From: Prevotellamassilia timonensis | GTDB taxonomy: Bacteria; Bacteroidota; Bacteroidia; Bacteroidales; Bacteroidaceae | Assembly: GCF_021531665.1 (NCBI RefSeq) | Contig: NZ_JADYUH010000026.1 | Location: 1-33,623 of the forward strand | DNA: 33,623 nucleotides | Direction of reading: 5' to 3' | Shown: positions 1 through 8,192 of the stretch, in pieces | Layout: each line of letters begins with the position of its first letter | How positions within the stretch are numbered: the stretch's first letter is position 1 | The notes under the pieces: model-generated | What the model saw: only the letters and a program-made list of their open reading frames with translations | What the model was told of the DNA's origin: nothing | Database searches by the model: none | Made by a program: the position numbers and the translations under genes

Positions 1-43
1 CACTTGTAGAGCCGGAACGATTGTGTTTCTTGCGTACATACAT
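1..43 (-). CDS. IS1634-like transposase, N-terminal fragment (runs off left edge)
   Basis: On the minus strand an ATG at 43-41 opens a frame reading MYVRKKHNRSGSTS before the window ends. This matches how IS1634-type (IS4 superfamily) transposases of Bacteroidetes usually begin, with a basic VRKK stretch followed by NRSGS/TTS. Only 14 codons are visible, so the family call rests on that short motif. The TAnnTTTG box at 55-48 lies five bases before the ATG, which would make the transcript leaderless or nearly so. The outer end of the element is not resolved. Confidence 0.6.
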   Translation of the reverse strand, partial: MYVRKKHNRSGSTS

Positions 44-47
44 GGTG

Positions 48-55
48 CAAAAGTA
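48..55 (-). promoter_or_regulatory. Bacteroidetes -7 box (TAnnTTTG) for the left-edge transposase
   Basis: The minus strand reads TACTTTTG at 55-48, an exact match to the Bacteroidetes -7 element, directly before the transposase ATG at 43. A TTTG at 82-79 could be the -33 element, but its 23-nt spacer is longer than the usual 19-21. The similar string ATGGTGCAAAA recurs on the plus strand at 133-143. Confidence 0.45.
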
Positions 56-151
56 CACGTTTTTTCGCTTGCGTCACCCAAAACCACCCAATGAATTTAC
101 GTAACTCGCTGATTATCATCGTGCGCTATATGATGGTGCAAAAAAGTGATG

Positions 152-241
152 AAGTCAGGAAATATTGGAGATATTTTCAAAATCTTGTAGGTTTCTCCAA
201 GATTCTAGGAATAAGTCAGGAATCTTGGAGAATCTTCAAAG
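152..241. repeat. Imperfect direct repeat pair with a 12-bp inverted repeat
   Basis: Two similar stretches of about 29 bp, both beginning AAGTCAGGAA, lie at 152-181 and 213-240. Between and within them, TCTCCAAGATTC (194-205) and GAATCTTGGAGA (220-231) are a perfect 12-bp inverted repeat with a 14-nt loop. The structure sits just beyond the stop of the minus-strand IS66 remnant, so it could be a weak terminator or part of the insertion-sequence end. No clear U-tract follows it. Confidence 0.45.
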
Positions 242-245
242 GATG

Positions 246-510
246 TCACAGGATGCCCTTCTGCTTGAGATTGTGCGGAAGCAGTTCCATCAGGTCGCGT
301 GAGTTGTCATTGTCGTATTCGTGTATGTGGGTGAAGAAGTGGCTCAGCCACTTGCGGACATCGACCTGTGCTAGTTTGCAGTACCCCATAAAGGTATAGA
401 TGATGGCGGCTTTTTTCGCAGCATCGTGGTTGCCACAGAAAAGACAGTTCTTGCGTCCTAAAGCCAGCGGACGTATGCTGTTCTCTCTTGCATTATCCAA
501 ACTTCGGGAT
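246..510 (-). pseudogene. IS66-family transposase (tnpC) 3' remnant
   Basis: The minus-strand frame ending at 246 carries the C-terminal signature of IS66 TnpC transposases: DNARENSIRPLALGRKN, then CLFCGNHDAAKKAA and a CKLAQVDVRKWL stretch before the terminal ELLPHNLK region. The recognisable homology begins near 500 (the DN dipeptide is encoded around 497). The open frame continues to 641, but that part does not resemble the family. About 400 residues of a normal TnpC, including most of the catalytic domain, are absent, so this is a decayed insertion. GTAACTCGCTGATT at 101-114 could be its terminal repeat because IS66 ends typically begin GTAA, but this is weak. A separate IS66 start lies at the right end of the window. 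Confidence 0.75.
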
Positions 511-805
511 AACCTTATTGAAAGGGGAATCAGAAAGGTCAAGATCAAAATGTAGAACTCGGGCACATTCCGTTCTGACCAAGGTGCCGATGCCTTTCTT
601 GGCCTGCTCTCAATCGTAGTGACCACTAAGAAACACAACAACTCACCATACGCAGCTATCCGGGCTTTGCTCTAAGCACGGACAACTGCTATATGGTTAT
701 CGCAGAATAGTTACAGGGTAGCAAGCTTGGATTAATTCTTGTTAATTTTAAGGTTTATGCAAAAATTTCTTTTCATTTGTTATCATCTAATTAAAAAATT
801 ATGCG
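511..805. other. Intergenic stretch with no supported gene
   Basis: Between the IS66 remnant and the capsule promoter the sequence has no conserved reading frame that I recognise. It becomes A/T-rich from about 730, as expected ahead of a promoter. It is probably a junction between insertion-sequence debris and the locus leader. Confidence 0.5.
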
Positions 806-813
806 TATCTTTG
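776..813 (+). promoter_or_regulatory. Putative promoter of the polysaccharide locus
   Basis: TATCTTTG at 806-813 matches the Bacteroidetes -7 consensus TAnnTTTG exactly and is followed by C, as is common. The nearest TTTG upstream (776-779) is 26 nt away, longer than the usual 19-21 nt, so the -33 element is poor. Transcription would start near 820. No inverted repeats characteristic of invertible upx promoters were seen around it. Its position ahead of upxY and the long same-strand gene run makes it the best candidate for the locus promoter. Confidence 0.5.
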
Positions 814-952
814 CGCTTGGACTATTGGCCTTTAGTTCCATCTGTCACAGTTAGACGTGTTCTTTCATGACTTTGGGCGAGGCAGCCTACGCCGTGCTGA
901 GTATGGCGGAGTCACATAATGACAAAGCAGTACAAAGCGGGCATTGGGTGGG

Positions 953-1034
953 AAAAGTAGTGCAAACCGAATGCAAAATCGCCAAGCTGGCTTAAGTATT
1001 TTGCTGAGGTGCCGCCTACTTTATGTAAAATAGT
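953..1034 (+). repeat. 82-bp leader repeat, copy A
   Basis: This aligns without gaps to 1226-1307 with 16 mismatches in 82 positions (hand alignment, about 80% identity). Nine of the sixteen differences fall at the third position of the frame that starts at 953, and most of these are silent. In that frame the shared peptide begins KSSANR and continues NRQAGLS, then LLRCRLLY, closing with a stop at 1031-1033. This suggests the remains of a conserved coding 3' end. Confidence 0.65.
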
Positions 1035-1225
1035 CCAGACATAATGAAGGCGTTTACTTGACGCTGTGTTTGAGACGGTCTGTAATCTAGCAAGTCACAG
1101 AAATGTTTGGTCTTGAACGTAGCAACGGTAGATGTCCCGGGTGTGATTATATCACTCCTGCGGAGACCTTGTAAGCACGAATTGTACCTTTTCGGGCGCA
1201 ATAAGATTGTTTATATAGGTCTCCC

Positions 1226-1307
1226 AAAAGTAGCGCAAATCGAAAGCGGAACCGCCAAGCTGGTTTGAGCGTTTTGCTGAGGTGTCGTCTACTTTATGCA
1301 ATGGAGT
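1226..1307 (+). repeat. 82-bp leader repeat, copy B
   Basis: This is the partner of copy A, exactly 273 nt downstream and in the same orientation. It keeps the same frame (KSSANR, NRQAGLS, LLRCRLLY) and also ends in a stop, TGA at 1307-1309. Both copies are 3' ends without a convincing start codon, so neither is called as a gene. Confidence 0.65.
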
Positions 1308-1459
1308 GATTATTCATATCGGCGTGGGCTCTGACGTTGTCTGTTCAACCAAAATAGGCAATTGCTAGAGCCTCAGACCGTGGGGCGGACAACAGGACGA
1401 TCTCACGCTCTTTTTATGTCCTTAACTGAGTTCTGTCTAGAGCAAAGTAAGGTCACGAT

Positions 1460-2197
1460 ATGAAAATCGCTGATAACGCATCAATAGATGATAACCCCCA
1501 TGGAGGCGGTGAAATCCCTCCCCGCACCGGGCTTACCCCCGATGTCCTCCCCGAAGTTCAAGAGTCAGCCAAGGCAGAGAACTTACAAAGTGGGGTGTCC
1601 ACCAACAATGTGCCGTCGGGTAAGGTACTTAAAACTATCAAGCTGAAGCCTAAAGACGTTTCCCATTGGTATGCTCTCCGTGTCACCTACGGACGCGAAA
1701 AGAAGGCATACGACTATTTGGTTGGAAAGCATGTAGAGGCATACTATCCGACAATTAAGACTGTCAAGGAAGTTGACGGCAAGCGAAAGACTGTTGAAGA
1801 ATCTCGTCTTCCTAATATTTTCTTTGCACGTGGAACAGAAGAAGAGATAAAGTCATTTGTTTACGACAATATAAACCTCCCTTACTTGCGTTTTTACTAT
1901 AAGCACACTCACACAGGTGCGCGCATTATGAAGTCTCCTCTGATTGTTCCAGACAATCAGATAAAGAGTCTTCAAATTATTTGTGAGAAAGAGGGATCTG
2001 ACACCTTAGTTTTGCAAGAAGAAGTAACGAAGTTCAAACAAGGCGAGAAGGTAAAAATCATCGAGGGTGATTTTGTCGGAGTAACTGGTATAGTAGCACG
2101 TTATCATGGACAACAAAGAGTGGGTTTGGTTATAGATGGTTTATTAACAGCTGTAACAGCATACATTCCGACAGCTTTTCTTGAAAAAATATTATAA
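1460..2197 (+). CDS. upxY: UpxY-type NusG-family transcription antiterminator
   Basis: This is a specialised NusG paralogue, predicted to bind RNA polymerase and prevent early termination in the long polysaccharide operon that follows. The NGN domain begins near residue 69 with HWYALRVTYGREKKA, and a C-terminal KOW region is visible around 193-240 (FKQGEKVKIIEGDFVGV, then a GLLTAVTAYIP stretch). The 245 residues are longer than typical UpxY proteins because about 65 Pro/Gly/Glu-rich residues precede the NGN domain. No in-frame ATG lies closer to that domain, so the first ATG is used. The gene is first in the locus, as in Bacteroides upx operons. No upxZ-like inhibitor gene follows; instead there is a broken duplicate of this gene's 3' end. 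Confidence 0.88.
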   Translation: MKIADNASIDDNPHGGGEIPPRTGLTPDVLPEVQESAKAENLQSGVSTNNVPSGKVLKTIKLKPKDVSHWYALRVTYGREKKAYDYLVGKHVEAYYPTIKTVKEVDGKRKTVEESRLPNIFFARGTEEEIKSFVYDNINLPYLRFYYKHTHTGARIMKSPLIVPDNQIKSLQIICEKEGSDTLVLQEEVTKFKQGEKVKIIEGDFVGVTGIVARYHGQQRVGLVIDGLLTAVTAYIPTAFLEKIL

Positions 2198-2200
2198 CTA

Positions 2201-2275
2201 TGGCAAGAAAGCATCATCATCATCGAAGGACTGCTCACTGTGACCACGGCATATATACCCAACGCTTTTCTGTAA
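2201..2275 (+). pseudogene. Remnant of a second upxY 3' end
   Basis: Immediately after the upxY stop, the frame ending at TAA 2273-2275 reads IIIIEGLLTVTTAYIPNAFL. This parallels the upxY C terminus VIDGLLTAVTAYIPTAFL, which ends only 78 nt earlier. Just upstream, TATGGCAAGAAAG resembles the corresponding upxY stretch before its last strands, but in a different frame. It therefore looks like a truncated, frameshifted relic of another upxY gene, probably left by recombination between related capsule loci. Confidence 0.75.
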
Positions 2276-2389
2276 GCCATCGACTGACCATCTTTACCAG
2301 GAGGTCTCGCTTTGACCATGATATTATTAAGTTTAAGTGAAATAAATCCAAATATTACCTGTTGAGGATGTTTGGTAAAAAAATAGTGT

Positions 2390-3520
2390 ATGAGCGTTTC
2401 ATGGATTGTTGATTATCTGTCAATCTTCGCGTTATGTATTTTGATTATCGGAGTGGCCATACCACGTGTCCAGTTGTTGGCCTACCGCAAGAAACTGTTA
2501 GACACACCCACCAAAAGAAAGGTGCACAAAGCCCCCACGCCTCGTCTGGGCGGCACCACCTTCCTGCCGGCACTGCTGTTGTCGTTCACCATTGTGGTGG
2601 CGGTGAATATAGTGACAAGACAAGGCGAACTGCTTGCCGAACTCGCATCAGAGTCCCTGCCATTGGCCAGTGTCTTCTGCGCCCTGATACTATCGTATAT
2701 TCTTGGTGTCGTTGACGATATCAGAGGAGTGGGCTACCTTGTCAAGTTCATCGTCCAGTCCATAAGTGTACTGATTATCATTTTCAGTGGTGTGGAACTG
2801 TCAGGCCTCCACACCCTGTTGCTGCTTGCATCATGGCCTCAGTGGACGGTTGTCCCCCTCACCGCGCTTGTCATGGTATTAATCATCAATGCCATCAACT
2901 TAATCGACGGCATCGATGGTCTGGCCTCCGGTCTGTGCATCGTTTCCTTTGTCTGCTACGGCATCGCCTTTGTATTTTGCAGTCAAAACATCTACACCCT
3001 GTTGTCGTTTGCCTTTGTCGGAGTGCTCATCACGTTCTTCTACTACAATGTGTTCGGCACACAAAGGAAAAGGAAGATTTTCATGGGAGACACGGGCAGC
3101 CTCACCTTAGGAATGATGCTCTGCTTCCTCAACATTAAACTCACCCAGATGCCACAAGACTCCCTGCCCCACATCAACAAGTACCTGCTGGCCGCCTTGC
3201 CGCTGATGATACCGTGTTTCGATGTGGTGAGGGTGTTTGCTTACCGTCTGCTCCATGGCAACAACTCATTCCTGCCCGACAGCAACCATATCCACCACCG
3301 CCTGATGAGGGCAGGACTCAGTGTACGCACTACCATGACCACCCTCATCCTGTCATCGGCCCTGCTTACCTTGACCAATGTGATGCTGTGCAACGATTTG
3401 GGGGTCATGTTGCTGCTGGCAGCCGACATCACTCTCTGGATAGCGGTCAACATCATCATCGACCTGTTGCTGAAACGCAAAGAAAAAAGAACTAACAACT
3501 CATTGATTGAAAAACAATAG
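2390..3520 (+). CDS. Polyprenyl-phosphate sugar-1-phosphate transferase (WecA/MraY family)
   Basis: This protein is predicted to start repeat-unit synthesis by moving a sugar-1-phosphate (often GlcNAc- or another HexNAc-phosphate) from its UDP donor to undecaprenyl phosphate at the cytoplasmic face of the inner membrane. The family motifs are clear: PRLGG (51-55), the DD of GVVDDIRG (109-110), NAINLIDGIDGL (167-178), FMGDTGS (231-237) and PDSNHIHHRL (296-305). Around ten hydrophobic segments cover the 376 residues, and the length is normal. The next gene's ATG follows the stop directly, so they are co-transcribed. The exact sugar cannot be read from sequence. It is the first structural gene after upxY, consistent with being the initiating enzyme. 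Confidence 0.9.
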   Translation: MSVSWIVDYLSIFALCILIIGVAIPRVQLLAYRKKLLDTPTKRKVHKAPTPRLGGTTFLPALLLSFTIVVAVNIVTRQGELLAELASESLPLASVFCALILSYILGVVDDIRGVGYLVKFIVQSISVLIIIFSGVELSGLHTLLLLASWPQWTVVPLTALVMVLIINAINLIDGIDGLASGLCIVSFVCYGIAFVFCSQNIYTLLSFAFVGVLITFFYYNVFGTQRKRKIFMGDTGSLTLGMMLCFLNIKLTQMPQDSLPHINKYLLAALPLMIPCFDVVRVFAYRLLHGNNSFLPDSNHIHHRLMRAGLSVRTTMTTLILSSALLTLTNVMLCNDLGVMLLLAADITLWIAVNIIIDLLLKRKEKRTNNSLIEKQ

Positions 3521-4357
3521 ATGAAAAAAAGAGAATTTATATTGAATTGGCGTCATGCCATGCTATGGATAGCGGCAGCATTGCTGTATTCATGCTCCAC
3601 TCCTAAAGACATTGCCTACTTCCAAAATGCCATGCAGCTCCAGGGCATGGCACTCCAGGCGGCACATAAGTTCCGTCTGCGACCTGAAGACAAAATCAGC
3701 ATTGTGGTGAACAGCAGCAACCCCATGCTCGAACAGCAGTTCACCCTCACTTCGCGGGGCAATAGCCACAACATCCTCGGTGCCGAAACGTTGCCCTCTA
3801 CAGTCAGCAGCAGCGGGTCGGGAAGCTCAATCATCGCCTACACCGTGGACGAACAGGGCACCATCGACTTTCCCGTGCTGGGCAAGATACGCGTAGAGGG
3901 CATGACACGCGAGGAGGTGGCAGCCTATATCAAGGAACGCCTCATCGCCCGCGAGTTGGTGAGTGAACCCATCGTCACCGTAGAGTATATCAACATGAGC
4001 GTTAATGTGCTTGGTGAAGTGTCCAGTCCCGGCAATGTGCCCATCACCAAAGACCACTTCACCGTCATCGACGCCCTGGCCAAGTCGGGCGACCTGACCA
4101 TCAACGGCAACCGCCGTGCCGTCATGGTGAGCCGCAGCAACAATGGGGTGAACGAGGTGTATCAGATTGACCTTACCGACATGCAGAAGACAATGCTGTC
4201 AGACGGCTACTATCTGCAGCAGAACGACCTAGTGTATGTCACCCCCAACGACAAGCGCAAGCGCGACTCCACCAATACAGGCAATATATTCCACACGCCC
4301 TATATCTGGATGTCAATCATCTCTGTGCTCGCCTCATTAATCGCAATATTCAAATAA
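3521..4357 (+). CDS. Wza-like polysaccharide export lipoprotein
   Basis: This is an outer-membrane export channel component. The N terminus is a lipoprotein signal with lipobox LYSC (Cys25). A poly-export domain follows (roughly 50-165, with FRLRPEDKISIVV and a VDEQGTIDFPVLGKI strand), then an SLBB-type region (about 165-250, NVLGEVSSPGNV and QQNDLVYVTPND). Unusually for E. coli Wza but normal in Bacteroidetes, the C terminus (258-278) is hydrophobic and membrane-spanning. The gene starts on the base after the previous stop and ends 10 nt before the Wzc-like kinase, its expected partner. Confidence 0.9.
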   Translation: MKKREFILNWRHAMLWIAAALLYSCSTPKDIAYFQNAMQLQGMALQAAHKFRLRPEDKISIVVNSSNPMLEQQFTLTSRGNSHNILGAETLPSTVSSSGSGSSIIAYTVDEQGTIDFPVLGKIRVEGMTREEVAAYIKERLIARELVSEPIVTVEYINMSVNVLGEVSSPGNVPITKDHFTVIDALAKSGDLTINGNRRAVMVSRSNNGVNEVYQIDLTDMQKTMLSDGYYLQQNDLVYVTPNDKRKRDSTNTGNIFHTPYIWMSIISVLASLIAIFK

Positions 4358-4367
4358 CAAGATACCA

Positions 4368-6479
4368 ATGACCAGCAATACATCTTTTAACAAACAGATA
4401 GATGAGTTCCTGTCGTTGCAGGATTTTTGGATATTATGCCGCAGCCATTCCAGTTGGTTTGGCCTCTCCCTCGCCATGTTTCTGCTGGTGGCCATCTATT
4501 ATCTGTCCATCACGCCCGATGTTTACACCTGTGAGGCTTCAGTACTAGTAAAAGAGGAGACCACCCAAGGCACCGTGGCCCAGAGCTCAAACGGCAACAA
4601 CTTCAACAACATGGCGCTGATACAGCAGCAGATCAATGTGCCCAACGTGCTCCGCCAATACAAATCGCTTGCCCTGCTCACCGATGTGGCCTACCGCCTC
4701 GATACCATCAAGACAAAGCACGAGGCCAAAAGGGTGGCACAGGCCCTACAAGGTGGACTAACCACGACACTCGACGATGAGAAGTCAACCATCATCAACC
4801 TGAAATACACCGACACTTCACCCGAGCGTGCAGAGCGGGTGCTCAACACCATCATAGAGGTCTATAACGAACGGTGGATCAACGAGAAAAAAAAGATGGC
4901 AAGAAACACGGCAAGTTTCATCGATGAGCGTCTCGTGGTGATAGAGAAATCGCTAAACCAGGTGGATGACAGCATCTCCACCTTCAAGACACGCCACCAT
5001 ATCACCAACCTCGAACAGGCCAGCGACCTCTATCTGCAGCAGCAGAACGAGTCGGAGACGGAGATACTTCAGCTCACCAACCAACTGTACATGGCACAAT
5101 ACATCCTTGATGTGCTGAAAGACAACAAGTCGCGTTACAAGCTGCTGCCGGCACACACAGGTTTGACCAGCAGCGAGGCAGGCCAGCAGATAGCCCAATA
5201 CAACACCTTGCTGCTGAAGCTGAAGAACAATCTTGAAGGCACCTCCACCCAGAACCCCATCATCATGCGACAGGAGGAAGAATTGGGAGAGATACGCCAA
5301 AACATCATCGCCACCATCTCCAACTACATCAAGACCATTCAGATACAGATAGGCTCGATGCAGGGCTACAATGCCGATGTAAAGGAGAAGGTGACATCCA
5401 ACCCCGACCATGCCAAGAAACTGCTGTCGGTGGAGCGCAACCAGAAGGTGATGGAGAGCCTCTACCTCTACCTGCTACAGAAGCAAGAGGAGAACGAAAT
5501 CAGCATGACCTATACCCCGGCACCCACGCAGGTGGTTGACATGCCCCACGGCAGCCCGTTTCCCACCTACCCCAACAAGAAGAGCGTACTACTTGCTGCC
5601 ATACTCATAGGTTTGCTCTTGCCCGCAGTCATCATCTTTGTCAGGGAAAGCCTCAACACCACGGTGCGCGGTAAGCTCGACATCGAGAGCCGCACCCAGA
5701 TACCTGTTGTCGGCGAGGTGCCCTTGTTTGACAACGGCAAGAAGCGTGTGAAGTTGAACGGCATCCTTTTCAAGAAAAATAAAAGGAGCTGGCGTATGCC
5801 TACACCCCTGTTGGTGCAGCAAAACAGCCAGAACGCCATTAACGAAGCATTCCGCATATTGCGCTCCAACTTAGAGTTTATGTCCGACACGCCCAAGCAC
5901 AAGAATGTGTATCTTGTCACCTCAATGTTTGCCGGTTCGGGCAAGTCGTTCATCACCATGAACCTGGCTGTGGCATTGGCCATCAAAGGGCGCAGGGTAT
6001 TAGTGATCGACGGCGACATGCGCCGTGCCACCGCCACACACACCTTTGGCAACAGAGAGGTTGGTCTGGCTGACTATCTCGTAGAGAAGGTAGAGCATGT
6101 AGAGGAGGTCATCTACCAGCACGACGAACACCCCTCGCTGTGTATCCTTCCTGTGGGCACCACCCCTCCCAACCCCACCGAACTGCTGTCAAGCCCGCGT
6201 ATGCCCCTGCTGCTTGAACAGGTGCGCCCACAGTTCGATTTCATCCTCATCGACAGTCCGATGACAGAATCATTGGCCGATGCCAGCATCATCGAGCACC
6301 ATGTCGACCGCACACTCTATGTGGTCAGGGCAGGCCTGTTCCAGTGTCGATCGGCGTATCAGCTCAATGCCCAAGTGCAGAACGGTAAATACAAGAATCT
6401 CTCCATTGTGCTCAACGCCATCAAGCCGGTGAGCCAATACGGTTACAAATACGGCTATTATTACAACTACAAATACTAA
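4368..6479 (+). CDS. Wzc-like chain-length determinant and tyrosine autokinase
   Basis: This inner-membrane co-polymerase couples polymer length control to export through a cytoplasmic bacterial tyrosine kinase. Membrane helices lie near residues 31-50 and 405-425. Between them is a large periplasmic Wzz-type region with coiled-coil stretches. The kinase has Walker A (FAGSGKS, near 521), Walker A' (VLVIDGDMRRA, 543-553) and Walker B (FDFILIDSPM, 622-631). The last 15 residues hold eight tyrosines (YGYKYGYYYNYKY), the usual cluster whose phosphorylation controls oligomer state. The 703-residue length is normal. It directly follows the Wza-like gene. No separate phosphatase of the Wzb type is present in this window. 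Confidence 0.93.
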   Translation: MTSNTSFNKQIDEFLSLQDFWILCRSHSSWFGLSLAMFLLVAIYYLSITPDVYTCEASVLVKEETTQGTVAQSSNGNNFNNMALIQQQINVPNVLRQYKSLALLTDVAYRLDTIKTKHEAKRVAQALQGGLTTTLDDEKSTIINLKYTDTSPERAERVLNTIIEVYNERWINEKKKMARNTASFIDERLVVIEKSLNQVDDSISTFKTRHHITNLEQASDLYLQQQNESETEILQLTNQLYMAQYILDVLKDNKSRYKLLPAHTGLTSSEAGQQIAQYNTLLLKLKNNLEGTSTQNPIIMRQEEELGEIRQNIIATISNYIKTIQIQIGSMQGYNADVKEKVTSNPDHAKKLLSVERNQKVMESLYLYLLQKQEENEISMTYTPAPTQVVDMPHGSPFPTYPNKKSVLLAAILIGLLLPAVIIFVRESLNTTVRGKLDIESRTQIPVVGEVPLFDNGKKRVKLNGILFKKNKRSWRMPTPLLVQQNSQNAINEAFRILRSNLEFMSDTPKHKNVYLVTSMFAGSGKSFITMNLAVALAIKGRRVLVIDGDMRRATATHTFGNREVGLADYLVEKVEHVEEVIYQHDEHPSLCILPVGTTPPNPTELLSSPRMPLLLEQVRPQFDFILIDSPMTESLADASIIEHHVDRTLYVVRAGLFQCRSAYQLNAQVQNGKYKNLSIVLNAIKPVSQYGYKYGYYYNYKY

Positions 6480-6482
6480 ATT

Positions 6483-8165
6483 ATGAAACGACTTCATATA
6501 TATATATATTGCTGTCTTAGTGTCGTATTGCTTGTATATAGCAGTATGGCCTATGCTGGCGATACCAAAGCGGGCGGCAACATCCCTGGGAAAGACAGCT
6601 TATACATCCAGATTTACGGAGGTATTAACAAGTCAGCCAACGAGAATCTCCCTATGTCGGAGTTCTCGTCATATCCATTGTCCGGAGGATTTTTTATTGG
6701 CGTCGGCAAGGAAGTCAACGCCCTATGGGGTTGGCGCACGGCACTGAGATACAACCACAACAAGAGCCGCAATGTGCAGCAATGTGAAAACCCCGACACC
6801 TGGGGTTGGAACAACATCGGACTGTTTGTTGATGCTACCTTTGACATCACCGACGCATTGAAACTACCCGTAAACAGGGGCACACGTTTTAATTTGAAGG
6901 CATTTGCGGGTATTGGCGGAGTATATACCTTCGGTTTTCCCAGGCAGACGCCCTTGTCCTATTCAGAGTCATACTCCAGAAACAGCACCGTGGGATTCGG
7001 CATGAGGGCTGGACTCACAGCCACCTATCGCATATCACACAAATGGCGCATTGGTGCAGAACTGAGCCAAACGATGTTCCATGACAAATTCAACGGCGTT
7101 AATTCGGGTTCCCCATTTGACGGGCGAAGCAACCTGAAAGTGGGTGTAACCTATCTTTTTGGCAAGAAAAAGAAAGTTAAGACTGACACGTCACCAATAA
7201 TGTATGACAATCGCCTGCGCGACATCCCGGCACTTCCTTTCAAGATTCCCGGTGCAGAGGACACAAAGAATCGAGCCATAGAGGGGCGAGCCTTCCTTGA
7301 CTTCCCCGTAAATGAGACAGTCATATACCCACGTTACCGACGCAACCCAGAAGAATTGCAGCGTTTGAACAAGACTATCGAGAATGCACTGTTCGACAAG
7401 TCATTCAAGGTGCATCGTGTAGTGTTGCATGGTTATGCCTCGCCCGAGAGCCCCTACTCCAACAACACTCGCCTTGCCAAAGGCCGCACCCAATCGCTGA
7501 AGTCATACGTCTGCCGCAATTTCGGTATTGACGAATCCGTGGTTGAGACACACTACACACCTGAGGACTGGGACAACTTGCGTTCCTTTATCGAGACATG
7601 TGGCGAGAGCCGCCGGGTGAAGGGAAATGTTTGGTATGAGCGTGAAAGCATAGTGGAAACCCCGGTGATGCCGCAATACGTCATTGACAGTCGCAAAAAG
7701 CTGCTCGATGTGATTGACCTTGACATAAGTCCCGACGAAAAGGAGGCTATGCTTAAGAAAGTGGATAACGGAAGACCATACAACTGGCTTCTTCAGAATG
7801 TATATCCCGGACTGCGCCACACCGACTACATTATAGAATATGTGGCGCGCCCCTTCAATGCCAAGGAAAGCAGAAGGCTCATCTACACTCATCCCGAGGC
7901 GTTGAGCATAGAGGAGATGTACAAGGTGGCACAAACCTACGAGGAAGGCAGCGACGGCTGGTTAGATGCCTTGCTGATAGCAGCCAATCTGAACCCCGAA
8001 GACAAGACTGCCAATCTCAATGCTGCTTGCGGCTGCGTAAAGACAAAGCGCCTTACAGATGCGCGCAGATACTTGAAGAAGGCAGGAACCACGCCACAAG
8101 CCAACTATCTGAGGAACGTGATAGATGCCATGGAAGGCAAAAAAGCATGGAAGATAGAAAACTGA
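6483..8165 (+). CDS. OmpA-like outer-membrane barrel protein with TPR-like tail
   Basis: A signal peptide (about 1-26, ending SMAYA) is followed by a region rich in alternating aromatic and glycine strands to about residue 230, which looks like a small outer-membrane beta-barrel. A degenerate OmpA-like periplasmic module follows, with VHGYASPESPYSNN near 315-330 and then RLAKGRTQSLKSYV, the equivalent of the GHTD...N..LS..RA pattern. The last hundred residues (about 465-560) are helical and TPR-like (DALLIAANLNPEDKTANLNAACG). It begins 3 nt after wzc and ends shortly before two LruC-type lipoproteins, so it probably forms an envelope unit with them, anchoring them or the polymer. The barrel call is inference from composition. 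Proteins of this layout also occur beside fimbrial genes in Bacteroidales. Confidence 0.72.
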   Translation: MKRLHIYIYCCLSVVLLVYSSMAYAGDTKAGGNIPGKDSLYIQIYGGINKSANENLPMSEFSSYPLSGGFFIGVGKEVNALWGWRTALRYNHNKSRNVQQCENPDTWGWNNIGLFVDATFDITDALKLPVNRGTRFNLKAFAGIGGVYTFGFPRQTPLSYSESYSRNSTVGFGMRAGLTATYRISHKWRIGAELSQTMFHDKFNGVNSGSPFDGRSNLKVGVTYLFGKKKKVKTDTSPIMYDNRLRDIPALPFKIPGAEDTKNRAIEGRAFLDFPVNETVIYPRYRRNPEELQRLNKTIENALFDKSFKVHRVVLHGYASPESPYSNNTRLAKGRTQSLKSYVCRNFGIDESVVETHYTPEDWDNLRSFIETCGESRRVKGNVWYERESIVETPVMPQYVIDSRKKLLDVIDLDISPDEKEAMLKKVDNGRPYNWLLQNVYPGLRHTDYIIEYVARPFNAKESRRLIYTHPEALSIEEMYKVAQTYEEGSDGWLDALLIAANLNPEDKTANLNAACGCVKTKRLTDARRYLKKAGTTPQANYLRNVIDAMEGKKAWKIEN

Positions 8166-8192
8166 AAAGTGATTGTAAAAGAAGATAACTGA

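Larger units (their letters stand above)
814..1459 (+). other. Long untranslated leader ahead of upxY
   Basis: About 640 nt separate the putative start point from the upxY ATG, with no convincing full gene. In known upx loci the antitermination factor acts in the 5' untranslated region of its own operon, so a long leader here is expected. It contains two copies of a diverged 82-bp repeat (953-1034 and 1226-1307). A 42-codon frame (867-995) overlaps the first copy but is not the frame conserved between copies. Confidence 0.45.

Noticed and set aside
867-995. 42-codon frame starting MTLGEAAYAV in the leader
   Set aside because: Its end overlaps repeat copy A, but the conserved frame between the copies is a different one, and no family is recognised. 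It is not called as a gene.
1162-1224. GGAGACC/GGTCTCC inverted repeat as an invertible-promoter boundary
   Set aside because: Only 7 bp, with a 49-nt interval lacking a promoter, and no invertase gene nearby. It is likely chance.
2318-2365. 15-codon frame preceded by AGGAGG
   Set aside because: Shine-Dalgarno sequences are seldom used in Bacteroidetes, the spacing of 13 nt is poor, and the peptide is unlike known leader peptides.
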